NCBI RefSeq assembly: GCF_002848005.1
Contig: NZ_PKHX01000005.1
Coordinates: 132,711 to 196,710, forward strand
Direction of reading: 5' to 3'
Source of the DNA: Varibaculum cambriense
Lineage (GTDB): Bacteria > Actinomycetota > Actinomycetes > Actinomycetales > Actinomycetaceae
Length of the DNA: 64,000 nucleotides
The translations under genes and the position numbers were made by a program. This document shows, piece by piece, positions 48,018-56,503 of this stretch (position 1 is its first letter; every line of letters starts with the position of its first letter). The notes beneath the pieces were generated by a model that saw only the letters and a program-made list of their open reading frames with translations, was not told the origin of the DNA and made no database searches.

Positions 48018-48905
48018 ATGTTCCTACTGCTTGCCGCCGCTATCGGACTAACAATCGGCCTGATTGTGGGGGCGCTGGGCGCCGGTGGGGGAATGCTATT
48101 TATCCCCGTGCTGGTATATTTACTGCATTTTTCCCCGCACGAGGCGGCGGCTGCCTCCCTGATTATCGTGGGGCTGACTGCTCTGGTTTCGCTGATACCG
48201 CATGCGCTTTCGGGCAATGTGCAATGGCGGAGGGGTTTACTCTTTGCGGTCTTTAGTGCTGCCGGATCGATCGGGGGTTCTCGCCTGAATGCGATCACTC
48301 CCGGCCGCTACTTGATGTTACTGTTTGCGCTGCTAGCGGCAGTGGTAGCTATCGCGATGGCGCGGAAAGGGATCGCCTCCAGGCGCCAGTATCGGGATCG
48401 AATCCGGAAAATTATGCAGGAGGACGCCGGAGAGATTTCCTCGGATACTGAAAACGCCACCGGGGAAGCTGCTTCTTCGGGGGTCGAATCGGGGGCAACA
48501 AGCAAGACAAAACAACCCCGCCCCCTGGTCAACCGGTTATTTAAATGGGTGCTGGCGGCGCTGATAACCGGCTTTTTGACGGGCTTCTTTGGAGTTGGCG
48601 GCGGCTTCGCCGTGGTGCCCGCGCTAGTGATTTTGCTGCACCTTAATATGCGACAGGCGGCGGCCACCTCGCTGCTGATTATGGTTATTTCTTGCGCCTC
48701 TTCGCTGCTAGCCCGGATGGGAATGACCCTGAGCATCGACCTGGTAGTGGTAACGGTTTTTGCCCTCACCTCGATGGTGGGAGGGGCGCTCGGTCCTATC
48801 CTGACCCGCCGCGCGAAAGAATATCGCTTAACTTTGGGTTTTGCGTGTTTGCTAGCGGGGGTGGCGATCGTTACTCTCAGCGAGCAGGTTCTGTCCTGGC
48901 ATTAG
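48018..48905 (+). CDS. TauE/SafE-family sulfite exporter-like transporter
   Basis: This 295-residue membrane protein shows the family's internal duplication. Each half opens with a Gly-rich helix: IGLTIGLIVGALGAGGGMLF and ITGFLTGFFGVGGGFAVVPA, each followed by a HxxxAAATSL-like helix (HEAAAASLIIVGLTALVSLI; MRQAAATSLLIMVISCASSL). A charged cytoplasmic loop of about 55 residues joins the halves. It moves sulfonates, sulfite or another anion; the substrate is unknown. ATG 48018 follows the carB stop by 2 nt, so it is co-transcribed with carAB. Confidence 0.88.
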   Translation: MFLLLAAAIGLTIGLIVGALGAGGGMLFIPVLVYLLHFSPHEAAAASLIIVGLTALVSLIPHALSGNVQWRRGLLFAVFSAAGSIGGSRLNAITPGRYLMLLFALLAAVVAIAMARKGIASRRQYRDRIRKIMQEDAGEISSDTENATGEAASSGVESGATSKTKQPRPLVNRLFKWVLAALITGFLTGFFGVGGGFAVVPALVILLHLNMRQAAATSLLIMVISCASSLLARMGMTLSIDLVVVTVFALTSMVGGALGPILTRRAKEYRLTLGFACLLAGVAIVTLSEQVLSWH

Positions 48906-49039
48906 AATTATCGCCAAAACTCGCGGGCTGAAGTCTCATTTGCCTTTGGGGCTAGTGTTGACCGCACCTAAAAAATTAAGGTCTTGATGTTCCTGAAAAT
49001 AATGATGCAAAACTTGAACCTGTTTACCGTACAAAAAAC

Positions 49040-49074
49040 TTGCTGGCGCCAGAAAATGTTTCTGGCGCCAGCAA
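49040..49074. terminator. Bidirectional terminator between the TauE-like gene and pspA
   Basis: A 16-bp perfect stem (49040-49055 with 49059-49074, core CTGGCGCCAG) has a 3-nt loop, with A-rich and T-rich flanks. It lies in the gap between two convergent genes and can end both. Confidence 0.85.
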
Positions 49075-49105
49075 AATCTAGAAAAACTGTTGGTTTAAGC
49101 GGGAG

Positions 49106-49819
49106 CTACTGGTTCTTCAAAGCCGCGAGACGAGCCTCAATCTCTGCCGCTGAACCAGACTTTTCCAGTTCCGCAAACTGATTCTCTAGGGACTCAGAAG
49201 CCAGCTCTGCGCGTCCGGCTGCCAGGGCTTCCTGTTTGCGGATTTTTTCCTCGAAACGGTTAAGTTCACTGGTGGGATCGGCCAAGTTAAACTTTTGCGC
49301 AGTTTCTTGTACTCGGTTTTGAGCTTCCGCGGTCTTTTGCCGCGCCACCAGTTGATCACGTTTGTTCTTCAGATCCTCTAGTTTGGTTTTCATCCCGGAC
49401 AGCCCCTGCTTGAGCTGTTCCGCCATTTCCTTTTGGGAAACCAGCAGCGGTTCTTGCGACTTCACTTGCTGTTCAAAATCAATCTGTTTACCTAGCGCCA
49501 GGCGAGCCAGATTATCGAGGCGTTCGGCCTCGGCCGCATCCCCGCTCTGGCGTGCTTCTTCCGCCTTGGTTGATGCCAAAGCAGCCTTTTCACCCCATTG
49601 CGTTGCTGCGGCACGGTCTTCCTCTAGATCTTTTTCTGCCAGCCGCAGGTTTCCCACCGTCTGGGCAACTGCGCTTTCAGCTTCATGAATCGAGTTGGTA
49701 TAGTCGCGAATCATCTGATCAAGCATTTTTTCCGGATCTTCTGCCCGATCTAGCAGCGCATTAATATTGGCTTTCGCCATATTGGTAATCCGCCCCAAAA
49801 TCGTTTGTTTCTCTGCCAT
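49106..49819 (-). CDS. pspA: PspA/IM30-family membrane-stress protein
   Basis: This 237-residue ESCRT-III-like protein lines the inner leaflet under envelope stress. It is almost entirely helical. The start MAEKQTILGRITNMAKANIN is an amphipathic membrane-binding helix, followed by LLDRAEDPEKMLDQMIRDYT, the family signature, and long coiled-coil hairpins (LKQGLSGMKTKLEDLKNKRD). ATG 49819 follows AGGAGGCACC. It is transcribed after two large TPM-domain membrane proteins on the same strand, which probably work with it. Confidence 0.93.
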   Translation of the reverse strand: MAEKQTILGRITNMAKANINALLDRAEDPEKMLDQMIRDYTNSIHEAESAVAQTVGNLRLAEKDLEEDRAAATQWGEKAALASTKAEEARQSGDAAEAERLDNLARLALGKQIDFEQQVKSQEPLLVSQKEMAEQLKQGLSGMKTKLEDLKNKRDQLVARQKTAEAQNRVQETAQKFNLADPTSELNRFEEKIRKQEALAAGRAELASESLENQFAELEKSGSAAEIEARLAALKNQ

Positions 49820-49887
49820 GGTGCCTCCTACTACTGGTTGGTCCTGTCTAACTAGCAATTTTACTGGAAATATTGGAGTTTGGCTGG

Positions 49888-51873
49888 TTAAAATTTTCCT
49901 CCAAAGCCACCGCCGGAGTTACCTCCGCCGAAACTGCCCCCAAAACCTGAGCCGCTACCGCCACCAAAGCCGCCACCGGACCAATCAGAATTGCCGCTGC
50001 CTGCGCCCCAGCCGTATCCGCCTGCCGCACCCCGGCCACTATTCAAGATCCCGCCCAGAATCATCCCGGTGAGAAAATCACTACCGCCGCCTCCGGGCTG
50101 GCCTCCCCAATCGTTGCGGCGCTGCTGGTAGTCCAAACTTGCGCTCTCCCGAGCTTTATCGGCAGCTTCTCCCGCCAATTCCGCTAGCTTTATCCCGGTA
50201 TCTCCCCGAGAATCCTGTGCCTGCTGGTAGAGGGATTCGGCGCGCGCTAGATACTGGCGAGCATCCAAACCTACCGCTCCCCGGTGGCTAGAAACGTAGC
50301 TATTTGCACTAGCGATCCGGGCTTGCGCACTATCTAAAGCCGTCTGTAATCTCGCCGCGCCCTTCTGTTTTTGCTCACTGTCTTGCCGGTAGGGCGCCAG
50401 CGCTTGATCCAAATCGGCTTCCGCCTGAGCAATCGCGGATAGCGCCGCCAAGGGATCTGCCTGCCCGTCTCGAGCCTGCAGACAGTTATCAATTCCGGCC
50501 TGCGCTTTACTGCAAAGCGTCTGAAAGATCGACTTATCCTGTAAGTTAAGTCGTTTTACGTCGTCTAGGTCAGCAGAAATCGAAGTCACCGCCGCCAGCA
50601 GCGACTGCTTTAAGTTCGCCAATTGCCCCTCGGCCTCGGACACTTCCTTGATCAAGGCGCGAGCCTGGGCAATAGCTCGCTCCGCGGTTTGTACCTGTAC
50701 TTTTAAGGCGGGCGAACTCGGCTCGCTTTGTAGGGGCTCCAAAGTTTCCCGCGCGGCTCCCAATAGGTTTCTGATCTGCTCAGGAGCCTCCTCCAGCGAA
50801 GTTAATGTCGCCTGGGGGTAGGTCTTATGTAGCGCTGCTACGATACCAGGGAGCTGCTCTGCCTGGGTTTCTAACTCGGAAATTAGTGACAGTTGATTCT
50901 TTATCCGGCTAGGTAAAGAAGCTAAAGATTCTCGCAGCCTAGCCAATTTCTCTGTCTGCTGCGATAGCAACTCTAGGCAGCGTTGAGCCTGCTTTAAGGC
51001 CTCTTGCGCCTGCTGGGTTCTTTCAATACCGGCTAGGGAATCCAAGCTCGCTAACTTCTCCATAGCGCTATCTCGCGCCTGGGTAGCCTGCGCTAGCACC
51101 TGGGCATATTCTTCAGTTTGCGTTGCTCCTAGCTGCATCTTGGCGAACTCTAGTTCTTCTTTTGCCCCTCGGATGGCGTCATCGGCGGCCAGTACCGCTC
51201 CGCCTGCTTGCTCGACAATCTGTTTATCTGCGGCGGCCTGCCGGGTTCTTATTTGGGTGCGGGTCTTTGACTGCCTAAGGATAAAAGCAATGATACCGAT
51301 ACCGATCCCCGCTACCACCAGGATTAACGCTAGCGGTCGCAACCAATTACCCGTCCTCGCGGATTCTTCCTCACTTACGGCGCCGCCCATATCAGAGGAG
51401 GAAGCGGTAGCGCTAGCAGCAAAAACCTTAATCGCTTGATCCCATTTCCCCTGGGAGAGTAAAGGCTCAATTCCTTGAACTATGCGATTTTGCCTGCTAT
51501 CGCTAATGCGGACGTCAGCTGTAGGACAAATGTAGTAAGCACGTTCCTTGACCGCGATGGCTAGCAGCACGCTTTGGCTACTGCCCGCGCCTTGATCCCG
51601 GGACTTAACGCACCATTGCTGCGCGTCTAACGGCGCAAAGCTTTCAGTGAGAGCCGCATAAATCTGATAGTCGGCGCGGGAGGCTTCGCTAAGCGCTTGT
51701 GCTACCTGCCCAGAGTTTTCCAGATATCCACTCGGATCCGACAAATGCTTATCGAAAGTATTGGCAGGTGGGGTCGCGAGGGCGGGGCTGGCTAGCGCGA
51801 CTGCCACGAGCATACCCGTAAGCAGCATCCAGAAGGCGGCGAATAAACGTTGCCGGAATCGAGCTAAGCACAT
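49888..51873 (-). CDS. TPM-domain membrane protein with coiled coil and Gly-rich tail
   Basis: This 661-residue protein has a signal peptide at about 1-33 (MLVAVALASPALATPPANTF, cleavage at ALA-TPP). An extracytoplasmic TPM (YgcG-like) domain at about 38-165 contains SVLLAIAVKERAYYICPTAD. One membrane helix follows at about 181-200 (LRPLALILVVAGIGIGIIAF). About 380 residues of cytoplasmic coiled coil come next (AQEALKQAQRCLELLSQQTE). The tail is extremely Gly/Ser rich (GGGFGGGSGSGFGGSFGGGN). It is 68 nt upstream of pspA. Role in envelope stress is inferred from context. Confidence 0.85.
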   Translation of the reverse strand: MCLARFRQRLFAAFWMLLTGMLVAVALASPALATPPANTFDKHLSDPSGYLENSGQVAQALSEASRADYQIYAALTESFAPLDAQQWCVKSRDQGAGSSQSVLLAIAVKERAYYICPTADVRISDSRQNRIVQGIEPLLSQGKWDQAIKVFAASATASSSDMGGAVSEEESARTGNWLRPLALILVVAGIGIGIIAFILRQSKTRTQIRTRQAAADKQIVEQAGGAVLAADDAIRGAKEELEFAKMQLGATQTEEYAQVLAQATQARDSAMEKLASLDSLAGIERTQQAQEALKQAQRCLELLSQQTEKLARLRESLASLPSRIKNQLSLISELETQAEQLPGIVAALHKTYPQATLTSLEEAPEQIRNLLGAARETLEPLQSEPSSPALKVQVQTAERAIAQARALIKEVSEAEGQLANLKQSLLAAVTSISADLDDVKRLNLQDKSIFQTLCSKAQAGIDNCLQARDGQADPLAALSAIAQAEADLDQALAPYRQDSEQKQKGAARLQTALDSAQARIASANSYVSSHRGAVGLDARQYLARAESLYQQAQDSRGDTGIKLAELAGEAADKARESASLDYQQRRNDWGGQPGGGGSDFLTGMILGGILNSGRGAAGGYGWGAGSGNSDWSGGGFGGGSGSGFGGSFGGGNSGGGFGGKF

Positions 51874-51931
51874 ACCTAGATCTTATCGGCAAGCGGGCGC
51901 GCAAGCGCGCCCCAGTGCAAAAGTTGGGCTC

Positions 51932-51960
51932 TTAGAAGAGGCCTTGTTAGAAGAGGCCTT
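51932..51960. repeat. Short tandem repeat between the two TPM genes
   Basis: TTAGAAGAGGCCTT occurs twice at a 15-nt period in the 103-nt spacer. No function is evident. Confidence 0.6.
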
Positions 51961-51976
51961 GCCGGGCTGGGCTCTG

Positions 51977-54900
51977 CTAACTACGCTTCGCTACATCGTT
52001 TTCGGCCAGTCGCAAAGCCTGCTCAGTTTGTTGCTGCGCGCGTTGCAAGAGGCGCAAGGCTTCCTGCGGATCGTGGCTTCCCGGCTGATCAAGACGGGTC
52101 AAAGTGCGATTTGCTAGGTCAAGCATGGTGCGGGCAGCCACTCCCACTTTCGCGGTATGCACCCCGATATAGTCATCGACCGCTGCCATCAAAATCGCGA
52201 CCTGCTCACTAAGCGGCTCAACCTTTTCCGCAAAGGTCAAAGCTGCCTCAACTTTGGCGGCTGCTCGCAGGGCAGCCTCTTCCGCATGTGCTTGGCGCAC
52301 GATCTTTTGCGCCTGCAACAAGAGATTCTCAGTGCGTACAGTAGCTTTGAGAACCTCGTTTTCTTGTCCGGCGCGATCCATAGTCTTGGCGTCCTCGATC
52401 AGGTTCTGAGCCCGAGAAAGCAGTTTATGGGCTCCCATGACATCTCCGCCAATACGAGTGGCCTTTTGAGGGTCAACATTTTGGATACGCTCCACAATCA
52501 GGCGGCATCTGACCAGTTCTTCCCGGCAGGAAACGATTTCCCGCTCGAACCCAGCAAGGATCTCATTCAACGGGGTTTGCTGGTGATACAGATTCGTAAA
52601 GTGGGTGATCTGGTCACGTAATTCCCGCAGAGGTCCGGGCAGGTTTCCGGCTACAATCTGCTGATCAATCGGGCGGGACTGTAACTGGGCGGTAGCAAAC
52701 TCCGCAAACGCAGCCCGGACGCTATCTTGAGCGCGAACCAGCGCCAAAGCAAAAGGCTGAGTTACGGTTTTGCCTACCCGCTGTTGCGCTAGCGCCAGTT
52801 TGCTGGCTCCCTTACGAGTCCAAGAATCTGCCTGGCGCAATACTTTCGTAAAGTCGGGTTGCGGGTGCGCTTCTTCCCGGTGGGAAGATTCTGGCGCTGC
52901 CACCGGGGTCGTTTCCGGTTGTGGCTTTGCGGGAACGGGTTGCGCTGGCATCTGCGGGGCAGCGGATTCCCGGGAGAAAGGCTGTGAGGGCACAGGCGAG
53001 GTCGTAGCTAGAGAAGCAGGAGCCTGTGGCTTTTCTGGCACCGGGGCTGGCTGCCAGGACGAGGAGCGGGTTTGGGATACTTGCCCCGGCGAAGAGGACG
53101 GAGCCGGTCGGTTCCTCGCTGCCGATACCTCTCCCGATACTTGCGGGATTGCCTGTGGAGATACTGGTGGCAAAGAGCGTGCATTCAGCTTGTCAATCGC
53201 AGGTGCCATTTGCGGGAGCGTAGGCATCGCTCCGGGTCTGTGTTGTTCTGCCTGGTAGGAGGCATTATCCGGTACCTGGGGGGCAGCCTCCTGGCCGGCA
53301 GGGGAAGTGCTCGCCGGCGGGTAAGCCACGCTCGGGGCGGCCTGTTGAGGTACCGCCGGGCGGATAGCATCCGGTTTCTGGGCTTGTTCTTCCCGGAAAC
53401 GATCAGCTGCCTGGGCACGGGCTTTCGCCCGGGCGATCTCATCGCGACGCTCCTGGCCATAATCCCTAATTTGCGAGGCAGAAGTAACCTGGGTGTCATC
53501 GTCATTGGCCTGTGGAGGCAAATAGGTAGTTTCGCCCGGACGCAGCACTGAACTATGCCGCTGCGGCGTCGCGGGATTCGCGGCTGCGGGCGCCACAGGC
53601 GAGCTGGCGGCCGGGGTGTAAGGCGCGTTTGCTAGGGGAGGAGTCGCGGGAACTTGCCCGGGAACCTCTGCCGGTAAACTCATCGATTCGGGACTAAATG
53701 CGCCCGGTTGTGCTTGCGGTAGTGGCGCTGCTTGCGGGGATATTACTGGTTGCTGTCCCGAGGCCTCCGGGGCAGGGGTCGGAGTCTGTGGTAGCCCTTG
53801 CACTTCCGGCTGAGACTGCGGTAGCTGCGCGGACGCCGGCGGTTGCGCCTGTGGTACTGCGGCAGGTACCTGGTTGGCCGCATTGTCCGCGGTAGTGACA
53901 GGGGTATGCGAGCTAGTGCGGGCTAACGCGATTTGATCTAATTCCGCTAGTGAAGGAACTTTTCCGCCCGCTGTTTGCGTATCTAAAGTGCCCGAAAGGC
54001 CGGTGGGAATAGCAGGTTCTGCCTCGGCTGCCTGAGCCGGCGCGGTTCCCGCGGCTGCGGGCGCAAAGTTTGCCTCTTTGCTCCCGAGACCCGTAGCGCT
54101 AGGTTCTTGCGGAGTCGGAGCTGCCGGGACGGCCGGCGAGGCGGCGGCTGCGAAGTTTTCTGGGTTAACGGCGGCGAAGTCTGGTTTATCGACTTTACCG
54201 ACCGGTGCTTTCCGGGACTTTGATTTAGCTGGGGATTTATCTTTTTTGCGCCCAAACTTTAAGCGGAATTTACCCTTGCTAGGCTGCTCGTCCTCGTTCT
54301 CGTCCTCGTCAACCGCGGTCACTTTCGAAGCTTCTTTACTTGCGGAGGCTTCCGAGTCTGCGCCGCCAACTTGCCGGTTAGCTAACGGGGAGGCGGGCAG
54401 CTGGCTCGGAGATTCCTGTGGTGAGAGAGCTTCACCCGCTTCGCCCGCAGCCTGATCTTCGGCGCGTTTTTGAGCTTGTCTGCGTGCCCGGAGTACCCGA
54501 GAAATCACGATAATCACCACGATCAGGGCAATCAGGAAAGCAATCATTGCCCAAGGAGCAACCGCCAGTCCCGACCCCATTTCCGGCGCTTTCGCTGAGA
54601 GCGCATCCAGATAAGCTAGCACTGCCTCGGGATATTTTTGCTGATTGAGCAGGGGTACCATTTTTTCGGAGGCAATCGCAGATAATTCTTCCTGGGAGAG
54701 TTTTGCGGCATTATCTGCAGAAGCCAAATACATAGTCTGATTAGGGTTATCAGCCACTATCGAGAGCATATAGGAGCCTTGGGGAGCACCTGATTTTTGT
54801 AGCGCCATCAAGTTCCAATTGCTGACGGTGTCATTGGAATACTCCGAGGGGAACGCCACATAAACGTGCAAGCCCGAACGATCCAAAGAGGCTAACCGTT

Positions 54901-55069
54901 CTTTTACCTTGTCGGCCTGGCTCCCGAGCTTGTCACCGGGGTCATATACATGATTGGAAATCTTCGGCGGTTCCTCAGCATTTGCGATATTGCCAGTAAC
55001 TGCGAAACTGGTAAAAAGTGCAGCTAGAAGCACTATTACTAGTAATCCGGTTCTCTTTAAGACTCTCAC
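51977..55069 (-). CDS. Giant TPM-domain membrane protein with disordered and coiled-coil regions
   Basis: The 1030-residue paralogue of the next gene has the same opening plan. A signal peptide (about 1-31, LVIVLLAALFTSFAVTGNIA) leads to a TPM domain at about 35-165 (NHVYDPGDKLGSQADKVKER; YMLSIVADNPNQTMYLASAD) and one helix at about 172-192 (WAMIAFLIALIVVIIVISRV). A cytoplasmic region of about 530 residues is Pro/Ala/Gln rich and disordered, with a basic patch (KFRLKFGRKKDKSPAKSKSR). The last 290 residues are helical and coiled (EEAALRAAAKVEAALTFAEK). It is first in the TPM-TPM-pspA unit. Confidence 0.83.
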   Translation of the reverse strand: MRVLKRTGLLVIVLLAALFTSFAVTGNIANAEEPPKISNHVYDPGDKLGSQADKVKERLASLDRSGLHVYVAFPSEYSNDTVSNWNLMALQKSGAPQGSYMLSIVADNPNQTMYLASADNAAKLSQEELSAIASEKMVPLLNQQKYPEAVLAYLDALSAKAPEMGSGLAVAPWAMIAFLIALIVVIIVISRVLRARRQAQKRAEDQAAGEAGEALSPQESPSQLPASPLANRQVGGADSEASASKEASKVTAVDEDENEDEQPSKGKFRLKFGRKKDKSPAKSKSRKAPVGKVDKPDFAAVNPENFAAAASPAVPAAPTPQEPSATGLGSKEANFAPAAAGTAPAQAAEAEPAIPTGLSGTLDTQTAGGKVPSLAELDQIALARTSSHTPVTTADNAANQVPAAVPQAQPPASAQLPQSQPEVQGLPQTPTPAPEASGQQPVISPQAAPLPQAQPGAFSPESMSLPAEVPGQVPATPPLANAPYTPAASSPVAPAAANPATPQRHSSVLRPGETTYLPPQANDDDTQVTSASQIRDYGQERRDEIARAKARAQAADRFREEQAQKPDAIRPAVPQQAAPSVAYPPASTSPAGQEAAPQVPDNASYQAEQHRPGAMPTLPQMAPAIDKLNARSLPPVSPQAIPQVSGEVSAARNRPAPSSSPGQVSQTRSSSWQPAPVPEKPQAPASLATTSPVPSQPFSRESAAPQMPAQPVPAKPQPETTPVAAPESSHREEAHPQPDFTKVLRQADSWTRKGASKLALAQQRVGKTVTQPFALALVRAQDSVRAAFAEFATAQLQSRPIDQQIVAGNLPGPLRELRDQITHFTNLYHQQTPLNEILAGFEREIVSCREELVRCRLIVERIQNVDPQKATRIGGDVMGAHKLLSRAQNLIEDAKTMDRAGQENEVLKATVRTENLLLQAQKIVRQAHAEEAALRAAAKVEAALTFAEKVEPLSEQVAILMAAVDDYIGVHTAKVGVAARTMLDLANRTLTRLDQPGSHDPQEALRLLQRAQQQTEQALRLAENDVAKRS

Positions 55070-55200
55070 GTAAGTTTCTCCCTAACTAATGGGGATCGCC
55101 CGGAGCGGATTAAATCCCCACTTTGCATTATCATATGCAAAGAAGTGGGTTATATGTTGGCTCATGTAACCTAGATTTAGAAAAAGTAGGGGAGAAATCA

Positions 55201-55578
55201 GTGCCAACCGGAAAAGTTAAGTGGTTTGATGCCGACAAAGGGTTCGGGTTTATCACCGCAGAGGACGGCTCGCAGGTGTTCTTACACGCCAGCGTATTAC
55301 CTGCTGACACTAAACCTCCCTCGGCGGGAACGCGGGTAGAGTTTTCAGTTGCTGACTCGCGACGCGGTCCCCAAGCCCTATCGGTAAAGATCTTGCAGCG
55401 AACGCCCTCGGTAGCAAAAAATTTGCGGCGCAAACCCAAAGACATGGTGCCGCTAGTAGAAGACCTAATTAAATTATTGGACGCCTCCTCCGGGCATTTG
55501 CGACATGGACGCTACCCGGAAAATGGTGCGAAGATCGCGCAGCTGCTGCGGGCAGTTGCCGACGATTTCGATGCCTAG
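55201..55578 (+). CDS. Cold-shock-domain protein, long actinobacterial form
   Basis: This 125-residue RNA-binding protein has the cold-shock domain (1-68) with TGKVKWFDADKGFGFITAED (RNP-1 GFGFI) and SQVFLHASVLPADTKPPSAG (RNP-2-like VFLHAS). A C-terminal extension of about 55 residues (DMVPLVEDLIKLLDASSGHL) is typical of the long form in actinobacteria. GTG at 55201 follows GGGGAGAAATC and is preferred to an upstream in-frame ATG at 55123. The DUF3027 gene follows after 28 nt, an arrangement common in this phylum. Confidence 0.93.
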   Translation: MPTGKVKWFDADKGFGFITAEDGSQVFLHASVLPADTKPPSAGTRVEFSVADSRRGPQALSVKILQRTPSVAKNLRRKPKDMVPLVEDLIKLLDASSGHLRHGRYPENGAKIAQLLRAVADDFDA

Positions 55579-55606
55579 TGGTGGCGGTGAACTAAGAAAG
55601 ACGCAC

Positions 55607-56380
55607 ATGAGTGAAACTACCCGGCGTAAAGCGGGAAAAGTAGATACTGTACTGGCGGGCGCGGTCGATATTGCTCGCCAAGGACTGGCTCCTATCGCCA
55701 AGCCGGAAGAAATCGGCGAACATTTGGGCGCCACTAGCGAAGGTGAACGCCTGGCCACCCACAGTTTTGAATGTCTAAAGCCCGGTTACCGCGGCTGGCA
55801 CTGGGTAGCGGTTCTAGCGCGGGTGCCGCGGGGACGCAAAGCCACCGTATGCGAAATTGACCTGTTACCGGGCGAGGACGCACTGCTGGCACGCCCGTGG
55901 GTACCCTGGGCAGAACGCCTGCGTCCTCAAGATATAAAACGCGAGGACGTGCTACCTTACGTACCTGATGATGACCGCCTTGATCAGTCCTATGCGGACA
56001 CCAATGCCGAAGAGTTAGATCGGCGTACAGTGGAGGAACTGGGTCTCGGGCGTGCCCGGGTACTTTCGGCTTGTGGTCGCGCCCAGGCTGCTAAACGTTG
56101 GTACCACTCAGAGCAAGGCCCGGCACGGCGCGGTACGACCCGGAAGAAGCTCCCGGAAAATACTTGTTCTACCTGCGGGTTCTTGTTAAAGGTAGCGGGC
56201 AGCATGCGCACTATGTTTGGGGTATGTACCAATGAATGGTCCGTCGATGATGGCCGGGTGGTGTCTATGGATCACACCTGTGGTTCCCATTCGGAAACCG
56301 ATGTAAAGGTGGACACTTCTCCCTGGCAACCCACACCGGCGCGCCTGAACGAACTGGATGTAGAGCAGGTAGAAATTTAG
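55607..56380 (+). CDS. DUF3027 protein
   Basis: This 257-residue protein of unknown function is conserved in actinobacteria next to cold-shock genes. ATHSFECLKPGYRGWHWVAV is the family core, then RARVLSACGRAQAAKRWYHS. A Cys cluster (ENTCSTCGFLLKVAGSM, then FGVCTNEWS and DHTCGSHSETDV) looks like a zinc site, C-x2-C followed by C and C. ATG 55607 is preferred by family N-terminus, but its ribosome site is weak. A link to RNA or ribosome metabolism is only suggested by context. Confidence 0.88.
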   Translation: MSETTRRKAGKVDTVLAGAVDIARQGLAPIAKPEEIGEHLGATSEGERLATHSFECLKPGYRGWHWVAVLARVPRGRKATVCEIDLLPGEDALLARPWVPWAERLRPQDIKREDVLPYVPDDDRLDQSYADTNAEELDRRTVEELGLGRARVLSACGRAQAAKRWYHSEQGPARRGTTRKKLPENTCSTCGFLLKVAGSMRTMFGVCTNEWSVDDGRVVSMDHTCGSHSETDVKVDTSPWQPTPARLNELDVEQVEI

Positions 56381-56422
56381 TGGCCGGAGGCCAAGCGTTA
56401 AGAGCTAGGTGCTTGCGTGGGA

Positions 56423-56443
56423 ATCTGCAACTAAGTTGCAGAT
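56423..56443. promoter_or_regulatory. Perfect inverted repeat upstream of the purine permease
   Basis: ATCTGCAAC-TAA-GTTGCAGAT is a 9-bp perfect palindrome with a 3-nt centre, 61 nt before the permease ATG. It is a candidate operator for an unknown regulator. It lacks a T run and does not look like a purine riboswitch. Confidence 0.45.
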
Positions 56444-56503
56444 AGCGGGCAAGATTGGAAAAACCCTGGGAATCTCCCGATAATAAGCCTGTAAGTAACT
56501 TCT

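Noticed and set aside
56381..56503. Purine riboswitch before the permease
   Set aside because: The region lacks the conserved three-way junction bases; only a simple palindrome is present.
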